Source of the DNA: Betaproteobacteria bacterium
GTDB lineage: Bacteria; Pseudomonadota; Gammaproteobacteria; Burkholderiales; SG8-41
NCBI GenBank assembly: GCA_020028375.1
Contig: JAHZNX010000154.1
Location: 1-5,785, forward strand
Length of the DNA stretch: 5,785 bases
Direction: 5' to 3'
Part shown: positions 1 to 5,322 of the stretch, piece by piece
How the letters are laid out: every line of letters starts with the position of its first letter
How positions within the stretch are numbered: the stretch's first letter is position 1
Notes under the pieces: model-generated
The model's database searches: none
What the model saw: only the letters and a program-made list of their open reading frames with translations
What the model was told of the DNA's origin: nothing
Made by a program: the position numbers and the translations under genes

Positions 1-141
1 TCCTGGGGCGCGTATCTCCTGTCAGCGGTGCTCTGGTTCTGGTTCGGATTGAAGCAAGGCGACAAGAACATCTACCTGCCGTGCATCGGCTGGATGGTGT
101 TGAACGGCGCGGTGGTCGTGGGCGCTGTCGTCTATCGGTAA
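1..141 (+). CDS. C-terminal fragment of a small membrane protein, possibly SemiSWEET/PQ-loop-like
   Basis: An open frame enters from the left edge and ends at TAA 139-141, giving 46 residues. They form two hydrophobic segments (about residues 3-16 and 27-45 of the fragment) separated by a short polar turn, KQGDKN, and the protein ends on Tyr-Arg. The pattern of a Leu-Trp-rich helix, Gly-Leu, a charged turn and a last helix containing Asn recalls the end of MtN3/SemiSWEET-type small sugar transporters. That resemblance is weak and the diagnostic first half is outside the window, so the family is a guess, whereas the coding nature and membrane character are clearer. The next gene starts 55 bp downstream and no terminator hairpin is visible in between. 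Confidence 0.5.
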   Translation, partial: SWGAYLLSAVLWFWFGLKQGDKNIYLPCIGWMVLNGAVVVGAVVYR

Positions 142-152
142 ACTGAGTCCAC

Positions 153-180
153 ATCACCCATCACTCATCACCCATCACCC
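153..180. repeat. Tandem heptanucleotide repeat, four units of ATCACYC
   Basis: Four consecutive 7-bp units are read directly: ATCACCC at 153-159, ATCACTC at 160-166, ATCACCC at 167-173 and ATCACCC at 174-180. Only one base departs from the consensus. The array sits between the stop of the upstream membrane protein gene (141) and the start of the DedA-rhodanese gene (197). It is much less GC-rich than its surroundings and strongly strand-asymmetric, with no G on the + strand. Its role is unknown; it could be a slippage-prone microsatellite or part of a dispersed intergenic repeat. Confidence 0.85.
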
Positions 181-196
181 GCGAAGCCCTTGACCC

Positions 197-1135
197 ATGG
201 AACAACTGACCGGCCTGCTGGCACAACACGGGCTCTTCCTCGTGTTCGCGAACGTGCTCGTGGCGCAGTCGGGGGTGCCGCTGCCCGCCGTTCCCATGCT
301 GGTCGTCGCCGGCGCGTTCGTGGCGCAGGGTCAGATCGCGCTCGGGCCGCTGATCGCGGTGTCCGTCTTCGCATCGCTTCTCGGCGACACCCCGTGGTAT
401 CTCGCGGGCCGCCGTTACGGCTACCGCATTCTGCGCACGCTGTGCCGCGTCTCGATCGAGCCCGATTCCTGCGTCAAGCAGACCGAGAACATCTTCGAGC
501 GCTGGGGCGCGCCGTCCCTGATGATCGCCAAGTACGTGCCGGGTTTCTCCACGGTCGCGCCGCCCCTGGCCGGCACCATGCGGGTCGGGCTCCCGGCTTT
601 CCTCGGCTACAGCGCGGTCGCCGCCCTGTTGTGGTCGGGACTGCCGGTCGCGCTCGGCGCCATTTTCCACACGGAGGTCGGGCGCGCGCTCGAGTGGCTT
701 GAAAGCATGGGAACCGGCGCCGTGATGGTTATTGCGGCGGCGATCGTGCTCTACATCGGAGTCAAGACAGTGCAGCGTTACATGCTGATTCGATTCCTGC
801 GCATGGTGCGGATCAGCGTGGAGGAGTTGCGCGACCTGATGCGGCAGGAATCGAGGCCGGTCGTCCTTGATGTCCGCTCCAGCGCGGCGCGGAAGCTCGA
901 TCCCCGCCGGATACCCGGCGCAATCGCCGTGGATTTCGCGGCGCCGCAGGCGGCCCTCATCGCGGTGCCGCCCGACCGCGACGTCATCGTCTATTGCAGT
1001 TGACCGAACGAGGCGAGCGCGGCGCGTGTCGCCCGCATCCTGATGGACCAGGGCTACCGGCGCGTGCGCCCTCTCGAAGGCGGACTCGAAGCCTGGATCG
1101 AGGCCGGGGGCGAGCTCGATGCGCAGTCGTGGTAA
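197..1135 (+). CDS. DedA-family membrane protein with C-terminal rhodanese domain; in-frame TGA, candidate selenoprotein
   Basis: Read from ATG 197 to TAA 1133-1135 this encodes 312 residues if TGA 1001-1003 is decoded; ordinary translation would stop after 268. Residues 1-195 are a DedA/SNARE-associated domain. It has a hydrophobic N-terminus with a GVPLPAVP motif (26-33), Gly-Asp-x-x-x-Tyr-x-x-Gly (63-71), the signature RWGAPSLMIAKYVPGF (102-117) followed by AGTMR (125-129), and membrane segments near 132-157 and 174-192. DedA proteins are inner-membrane proteins linked to lipid flipping and envelope homeostasis. Residues about 206-305 are a rhodanese (sulfurtransferase) domain: VVLDVR (222-227), RIPGA (238-242), the active-site strand and loop VIVYCS (263-268), then residue 269 = TGA, PNEASAARVA, and the typical ending EGGLEAWIEAGG. 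The domain is complete only across the TGA; the shorter product would lose the active-site loop after Cys267 and the last helices. No strong Shine-Dalgarno precedes ATG 197 (weak GAAG at 183-186). The pirin gene follows 36 bp after the TAA. Alternatives are a pseudogene or a base error. Confidence 0.85.
1001..1003 (+). other. In-frame TGA, candidate selenocysteine codon (residue 269)
   Basis: The codon lies in the rhodanese active-site loop, reading Tyr266-Cys267-Ser268-TGA-Pro-Asn-Glu. Coding continues in the same frame to 1135 with unmistakable rhodanese sequence, so there is no frameshift. From memory, related DedA-rhodanese proteins carry a second Cys here (Cys-x-Cys-Pro-Asn-Glu); Cys/Sec exchange is the hallmark of selenoproteins. 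TGA as Trp is unlikely because TGA ends the pirin, nitroreductase, MarC-family and binding-protein genes in this window. A single C-to-A change from TGC, real or a sequencing error, would look the same. Confidence 0.6.
1012..1033 (+). promoter_or_regulatory. Candidate bacterial SECIS hairpin
   Basis: The RNA can pair GGCGA (1012-1016) with UCGCC (1029-1033). After one bulged G (1028), G1017-U1027, C1018-G1026, G1019-C1025 and C1020-G1024 pair, leaving a loop GGC (1021-1023). Seventeen nucleotides separate the TGA from the loop. Bacterial SECIS elements recognised by SelB lie inside the coding region just after the UGA, with a stem, a small apical loop that has a G in its first two positions, and a spacing of roughly 16-37 nt; this hairpin meets all three. 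Alternative registers exist (for example G1017-C1025 with loop CGG), and GC-rich DNA folds readily, so the structure alone is not proof. Confidence 0.45.
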
Positions 1136-1171
1136 ATTGGAAATCTTCCCGCTCGCTTCTTTTTCTCTCGT

Positions 1172-2089
1172 ATGAGCTGGACTCAGGCAAACGATCCTCT
1201 CTGTGCGACCTGCGCGACCACACCGGCGATCGAAACGATCATCGAGGCGAGAGCGCGCGACCTCGGCGGCTTCAGTGTCGGTCGGGTGCTTCCCTCCGCG
1301 CGGCGCAGGCTCGTCGGGCCTTTCATATTCTTCGATCACATGGGGCCTGCGGCATTGGGGCCGGGGCAGGGGATAGACGTCCGTCCCCACCCGCACATCA
1401 ATCTCGCCACCGTCACCTATCTGTTCGAGGGGGAGATCGTGCATCGCGACAGCCTCGGCTCGCTGCAGACGATCCGTCCCGGCGCGATCAACTGGATGAC
1501 AGCGGGAAAAGGCATCGTCCATTCCGAGCGCACGGATCCACAATTGAGAAAGGCGGGGTCACGATTGCACGGCCTGCAGCTCTGGGTGGCACTGCCGCAA
1601 GCGCATGAGGAGTCGGAACCCGACTTCCGGCACTATTCGTCCGCGACGCTGCCGGAAATCGAGATGGCGCGCGCGCGTGTCCGGGTGCTCGCCGGGGGCG
1701 CGTATGGCGCCGCATCGCCGGTGCGGACGCTTTCTTCGCTGTTTTACGTGGAGGCGGTGATCGCGGCGGGAGGCGCGCTGCCACTTCCTGAGGAGCACCG
1801 GGAACGAGCGGCCTACGTCGTGAAAGGCGTGATCCGTTGCGGTGAGGAGCGCATTGAAGCGTCGCGCATGGTCGTTTTCGCGCCGGGCCCGACGCCGCCG
1901 CTGCGAGCGGAGTCGGCTGCGCGCGTGATGCTCATTGGCGGTGCGCCTCTGGACGGCGAGCGGCATATCTGGTGGAACTTCGTGTCGAGCTCCAGGGAGC
2001 GGATCGAGCAAGCCAAGCGCGACTGGAAGGAAGGCCGCTTTCAGCGGGTTCCCGGAGAGACGGAGTCCATTCCCCTTCCTGAGGCGTGA
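1172..2089 (+). CDS. Pirin family protein (bicupin)
   Basis: The 305-residue product matches the pirin family of metal-binding bicupins, cytosolic proteins of which some have quercetin dioxygenase activity or modulate regulators; the substrate here is unknown. The N-terminal cupin contains ARDLGGFSVGRVLP (28-41), VGPFIFFDHMGP (48-59), PHPHINLATVTYLFEGEIVHRDSLG (72-96) and INWMTAGKGIVHSE (106-119). The expected metal ligands are present as His73, His75, His117 and Glu119. The C-terminal cupin follows from about 175, and the protein ends with a charged tail containing the common WWNFVSSSRERI segment (242-253). ATG 1172 is the only usable start: the frame upstream runs back to the previous gene's TAA at 1133-1135 without ATG, GTG or TTG, and no alternative start precedes the conserved core. 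No Shine-Dalgarno is visible; a pyrimidine-rich tract precedes the ATG. Residues 11-14 form a Cys-x-x-Cys ahead of the core. It lies 36 bp after the DedA-rhodanese gene, suggesting cotranscription. Confidence 0.93.
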   Translation: MSWTQANDPLCATCATTPAIETIIEARARDLGGFSVGRVLPSARRRLVGPFIFFDHMGPAALGPGQGIDVRPHPHINLATVTYLFEGEIVHRDSLGSLQTIRPGAINWMTAGKGIVHSERTDPQLRKAGSRLHGLQLWVALPQAHEESEPDFRHYSSATLPEIEMARARVRVLAGGAYGAASPVRTLSSLFYVEAVIAAGGALPLPEEHRERAAYVVKGVIRCGEERIEASRMVVFAPGPTPPLRAESAARVMLIGGAPLDGERHIWWNFVSSSRERIEQAKRDWKEGRFQRVPGETESIPLPEA

Positions 2090-2238
2090 TGTAAAGTCGC
2101 GGTCGCCGGCGCGGCAGAATCGGTTTCAGGCCGCCGTAAACGGGGGCGCGAATTGTCTGAATATCCCGGGCGCCGGCGCCGCTAAACGGCCAGGTTCTCG
2201 TCGCATCCACGAAACACCGCCCACAGAGAGGTCGTGCC

Positions 2239-4008
2239 ATGAACGAAGAGCAATTCCTCATCCAGGCGACGGTTTTCCTCGCGGCAGCGGTGATCGGCGT
2301 GCCGTTGTTGAAGCGCTTCGGCTTGAGCTCGGTGCTCGGTTACATCGTGGCCGGTGCGGCGATCGGCCCGTGGGGGCTCAAGCTCGCCGGCGACGTTGAA
2401 AGCGTGCGCGACTACGCGGAGATCGGCATCGTGATGCTGCTGTTCCTCATCGGGCTCGAGCTGCTGCCGTCGCGGCTGTGGGAGCTGCGCCGCTCCGTGT
2501 TCGGGCTGGGCGCCGCGCAGGTGGCCGTGACCGGTGCCGTATTCGGATTGGGAGCGTGGGCACTCGGCGTCACGCCGGGCGCGGCCGCCATCGTCGGGTT
2601 CGGATTGGCGCTGTCCTCTACGGCCATCGGCCTGCAGATCCTGATCGAGCGCAAGCAGCTGGCGACGCCGCAGGGGAGGGCGGGCTTCGCAGTGCTGTTG
2701 TTCCAGGACCTGGCCGTGATCCCGCTGCTCGCGGTGCTGCCGGTCCTGGCGGGGCGGGAAGCCGGAGTTGTGCATTCCGCCGGAGGCTTCTCGCCGCTGC
2801 TGACGCTGCTGCTGTTTGCCGCGGTCGTGGCGGCCGGGCGCTACCTGCTGCGGCCGTACTTCCGCACGCTATCGACGGTGGGCAGCCAGGAAGTGTTCAC
2901 CGCGGGGGCGCTGCTCGTCGTGCTGGCGGTCGGCGTCTTCATGCACAAGCTCGGGGTCTCGATGGCGCTCGGCGCTTTCGTCGCGGGCATGCTGCTCGCC
3001 GATTCCGAGTACCGTCACGCGATCGAGGCCGACATCCAGCCGTTCAAGGGTCTGCTGCTCGGGCTGTTCTTCATGGCGGTCGGTATGTCGGTGAATTTCG
3101 GCCTGATCGGGGAGGAGCCGCTCAAGATCGCAACCCTTGTCGTTGCACTCGTCGCCGTCAAGGCGGCGATCGTCTATGGGCTCGCCCGCGCTTTCGGGGA
3201 AGGGAGACCGTCGGCCTACGCGCTCGCCGTGGTATTGTCGCAGGGGGGCGAGTTTGCATTCGTCTTGTTCTCGCTCGCGGCCGGCGAAAGACTGCTCCCC
3301 GGCGGCCTCGCCGACCTGCTGGTGGCCGTCGTCACTATCAGCATGCTGACCACCCCGCTTCTCGTGAACCTGCTCCACTGCCTCCCGCAGCGCGGGAAAG
3401 CGGCGGCTCCCAAGGGTGCCGCGCCGCCGGCCGAGGACAACCCGGTGATCATCGCCGGCTTCGGCCGTTTCGGCCAGATCGTCGGGCGCATTCTCGCCAC
3501 GCGCGGCATACCCTTCACCGCCCTCGATGTCGACTCGGAGCAGCTCGATTTCTTCGCTCAATTCGGAGAGAAGGTGTATTTCGGAGACGCATCCCGGCTC
3601 GACCTGCTGCGCGCGGCGCGGGCCGACAAGGCGGCCATCCTGGTGATCGCGATCGACGAGCTTGAGGCCTCCATACGCTGCGCGGAGATCGCGAAGCAGC
3701 ACTTCCCGCACCTCAAGATCTTTGCGCGCGCTCGCGACCGGCTGCACGCGTACCGCCTGCTCGACCTCGGCATCGCGCGCGTCTGGCGGGAGACTTTTCA
3801 TTCGAGCGCCGAGATGGCGGGCCGTGTGCTGACCGAGCTCGGCTTGCCCGATTCGACGGCGGAGGAGACGGTGCGCATCTTCACGCTGCACGACGAGCGC
3901 CTGCTGCGGCGCGCCGCGGCCCATCACGCGGACATGCCCAAGCTGATCGAGATCGCAAAGGCGGGCCGCGCCGAGCTGCGCTCGCTGTTCGAGCAGGACC
4001 GCAGGTAA
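2239..4008 (+). CDS. kefC: Kef-type glutathione-regulated K+/H+ antiporter (CPA2 family) with TrkA-N/RCK domain
   Basis: This 589-residue protein resembles E. coli KefB (601) and KefC (620) along its whole length. It would exchange cytoplasmic K+ for H+ across the inner membrane, acidifying the cytoplasm as protection against electrophiles. Residues 1-385 are the membrane exchanger domain, with LGYIVAGAAIGPWGL (33-47), LFLIGLELLPSRLWELR (68-84), the FQD motif of CPA2 exchangers (155-157), and SEYRHAIEADIQPFKGLLLGLFF (256-278). The last stretch is the Kef regulatory loop, retaining acidic Glu263 and Asp265. Residues 402-520 are the RCK domain: VIIAGFGRFGQIVGRIL (403-419) holds the nucleotide-binding Gly-x-Gly-x-x-Gly, Asp430 ends the second strand, and YFGDASRLDLLRAA and FARARDRLHAYRLLDLG match KefC's ligand-binding region. 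A good Shine-Dalgarno, AGAGAGG at 2225-2231, stands 7 nt before ATG 2239. No KefF/KefG-like flavodoxin-fold partner is seen here, but a flavoprotein gene follows 55 bp downstream. KefB versus KefC cannot be decided. Confidence 0.93.
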   Translation: MNEEQFLIQATVFLAAAVIGVPLLKRFGLSSVLGYIVAGAAIGPWGLKLAGDVESVRDYAEIGIVMLLFLIGLELLPSRLWELRRSVFGLGAAQVAVTGAVFGLGAWALGVTPGAAAIVGFGLALSSTAIGLQILIERKQLATPQGRAGFAVLLFQDLAVIPLLAVLPVLAGREAGVVHSAGGFSPLLTLLLFAAVVAAGRYLLRPYFRTLSTVGSQEVFTAGALLVVLAVGVFMHKLGVSMALGAFVAGMLLADSEYRHAIEADIQPFKGLLLGLFFMAVGMSVNFGLIGEEPLKIATLVVALVAVKAAIVYGLARAFGEGRPSAYALAVVLSQGGEFAFVLFSLAAGERLLPGGLADLLVAVVTISMLTTPLLVNLLHCLPQRGKAAAPKGAAPPAEDNPVIIAGFGRFGQIVGRILATRGIPFTALDVDSEQLDFFAQFGEKVYFGDASRLDLLRAARADKAAILVIAIDELEASIRCAEIAKQHFPHLKIFARARDRLHAYRLLDLGIARVWRETFHSSAEMAGRVLTELGLPDSTAEETVRIFTLHDERLLRRAAAHHADMPKLIEIAKAGRAELRSLFEQDRR

Positions 4009-4047
4009 AATCACGTTAATGGCCGGGCAGGCCCGGAATCGTCAACA

Positions 4048-4053
4048 AGGGAG
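4048..4053 (+). promoter_or_regulatory. Ribosome binding site of the nitroreductase gene
   Basis: AGGGAG, within AAGGGAGAAAAG, lies 10 nt before ATG 4064. It decides the start: the frame also has an ATG at 4019, but that one has no purine-rich motif in front and would add 15 residues that contain the binding site itself. The family's usual N-terminus fits the 4064 start. Confidence 0.75.
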
Positions 4054-4063
4054 AAAAGTAACG

Positions 4064-4669
4064 ATGGATGACAGACTCGCACAAACCAGTAAGCCGATTC
4101 ACGATCTTCTCGCGCGCCGCTGGAGCCCGCGCGCATTCGACCCGAACCGGCCCGTCTCGCGCGAGCAGCTGAAGGTCCTGCTCGAAGCCGGGCGCTGGGC
4201 GCCCTCCTGCAACGGCGACGAGCCATGGCGCTACTTGATCTGGGACAAGAGCCGGGACCCTGCGGGCTGGCAGAAGGCCTTCGAGTGCCTGTCGGAGAAC
4301 AACAAGAAATGGGTCAAGAACGTGCCGCTCCTGATGCTCTCCTGTGCGGGCAGCAAGTTCGAGGCGACCGGTAAGCCCAACCGCTGGACGCAGCACGATA
4401 CTGGGGCCGCCAGCGTTTCGATGGCGCTGCAGGCGGTGGCAATGGGACTCATCATTCACCAGATGGGCGGCTGGGACGTCGACAAGGCGCGCGCCGCGTT
4501 CGAAATCCCGGCGGAATACATGCCGATGGCGATGATCGCCGTGGGCTACCAGACCACTCCGGACATCCTCGACGAGGAAACCAGGGCCAAGGAACTGCGG
4601 CCCCGCGCGCGCAAGCCGCTCGCCGAGCGGTTTTACGAAGGCGGGTGGGGCAAGGGCTACGCGGGCTGA
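4064..4669 (+). CDS. Nitroreductase family protein (FMN-dependent oxidoreductase)
   Basis: The 201-residue product has the usual length and order of motifs of nitroreductase-fold flavoenzymes, which reduce nitro compounds, quinones or enals with NAD(P)H through bound FMN as cytosolic dimers. The N-terminal FMN-phosphate motif is ARRWSPRAFD (17-26, Arg18, Arg19, Ser21, Arg23). AGRWAPSCNGDEPWRY (42-57) is the APS-x-N-x-x-PW motif, with Cys49 where Ser or Ala is common. HDTGAASVSMALQAVAMGLIIHQMGG (111-136) is the central helix and flavin-binding turn, and the GYQ-containing strand near the C-terminus completes the fold. The natural substrate cannot be read from sequence. Start at ATG 4064 is supported by its Shine-Dalgarno. 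It follows the Kef-type antiporter gene by 55 bp and its stop (TGA 4667-4669) shares base 4669 with the ATG of the next gene, so it is very likely cotranscribed and translationally coupled with that gene. Confidence 0.92.
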   Translation: MDDRLAQTSKPIHDLLARRWSPRAFDPNRPVSREQLKVLLEAGRWAPSCNGDEPWRYLIWDKSRDPAGWQKAFECLSENNKKWVKNVPLLMLSCAGSKFEATGKPNRWTQHDTGAASVSMALQAVAMGLIIHQMGGWDVDKARAAFEIPAEYMPMAMIAVGYQTTPDILDEETRAKELRPRARKPLAERFYEGGWGKGYAG

Positions 4670-5322
4670 TGTTCGAGGAATTCGTCCACGCGATCTTCTG
4701 GCCGTACTTCCTCGGCGGGCTGGTGGGCCTCATGTCCATCAGCAATCCGCTGTCGAAGATCCCGCTGTTCGTCTCCCTCACCCACGACATGTCGCAGCGC
4801 GATCGCGCGGCAGTCGCGCGCAGGGCCTGCCTCTATGGATTCGCAATGCTGGTCTTTACGCTGCTCTTCGGCGTGTTCATCCTCGAAGCGTTCGGTATTT
4901 CGTACGGAGCGCTGCGCATCGCGGGCGGGCTCACCGTGGCGGCTCTCGGCTACCGCATGCTGTTCGGCTACGGCTACGTCGGGCTGACCGCGAAGGGCGG
5001 CCAGGGCAACATCGCGGTGTTCCCGCTGGCGCTGCCGGCCATCTGCGGGCCGGGCGCGATCGCGGTGGTGATCGGCATCTCGACCGAGATCGCCGAGTTG
5101 AAGACCGCGGCGCTCAAGGCGGTGGCCTACGGGGCGACCGTGACCAGCATGCTTCTTACCTGCGTCGCGATCTGGCTCACGTTCCGGTCGGCGCGCTTCA
5201 TCTCGAGGGCCATGGGGGCGGACGCGATGGAGGCGATCACCCGCATCATGGGCTTTCTCCTGGTGTGCATCGGCGTGCAGTTCGTCGCCTCCGGCGTCCG
5301 GACTTTCATCGCGGGGCAATGA
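4669..5322 (+). CDS. MarC family integral membrane protein
   Basis: The product has 217 residues when started at ATG 4669, which overlaps the previous stop by one base (TGATG); an ATG at 4645 in the same frame would add eight residues inside the nitroreductase gene and is less likely. Hydrophobic segments suggest six membrane helices (about 9-25, 54-75, 80-100, 115-136, 148-171 and 192-214). MarC/UPF0056 signatures are present: NPLSKIPLFVSLT (26-38), RIAGGLTVAALGYRML (83-98) and PLALPAICGPGAIAVVI (119-135), the paired Asn-Pro and Gly-Pro-Gly elements of the two half-repeats. The family lies in the inner membrane. The name comes from the multiple antibiotic resistance locus, but a resistance role was not upheld, and one member (SnatA) is an amino-acid transporter; the substrate here is unknown. 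The 3' end overlaps the convergent binding-protein gene by 17 bp. Confidence 0.93.
   Translation: MFEEFVHAIFWPYFLGGLVGLMSISNPLSKIPLFVSLTHDMSQRDRAAVARRACLYGFAMLVFTLLFGVFILEAFGISYGALRIAGGLTVAALGYRMLFGYGYVGLTAKGGQGNIAVFPLALPAICGPGAIAVVIGISTEIAELKTAALKAVAYGATVTSMLLTCVAIWLTFRSARFISRAMGADAMEAITRIMGFLLVCIGVQFVASGVRTFIAGQ

Noticed and set aside
1001..1003. Genetic-code change with TGA read as Trp.
   Set aside because: TGA is the natural stop of four other genes in the window, Trp is written TGG throughout, and Trp would be out of place in this active-site loop.
1139..1168. Possible rho-independent terminator after the DedA-rhodanese gene (GGAA/TTCC stem followed by a T-rich tract).
   Set aside because: The stem has only four pairs and two of them are A-T; the T-rich stretch is interrupted by C and begins several bases after the stem.
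161..1543. A long open frame (460 codons) on the - strand, antisense to the DedA-rhodanese and pirin genes.
   Set aside because: Its translation is rich in Arg, His, Asp and Gly with no recognisable domain, as expected opposite GC-rich coding sequence. The + strand genes underneath have clear family motifs.
2169..2180. Perfect 12-bp palindrome GGCGCCGGCGCC in the pirin-Kef gap, considered as an operator or terminator.
   Set aside because: Such GC palindromes are common by chance in DNA of this composition. It has no T-run and no recognisable promoter next to it; the 149-bp gap otherwise shows only the Kef gene's ribosome binding site.
2478..3665. A 395-codon + strand frame overlapping the Kef-type gene in another phase.
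   Set aside because: Translation is dominated by Arg, Gly and Ala and shows no domain; the antiporter frame explains the region completely.
2869..4014. A 381-codon open frame on the - strand opposite the Kef-type gene.
   Set aside because: Low-complexity Arg/Glu/His-rich translation without a fold signature; it is the antisense shadow of a well-supported gene.
4023..4036. Small GC hairpin (CCGGG, loop CAGG, CCCGG) between the Kef-type and nitroreductase genes, considered as a terminator.
   Set aside because: The stem is only five pairs, no T-run follows, and the next gene's ribosome binding site starts 11 bases later, so cotranscription is more likely.
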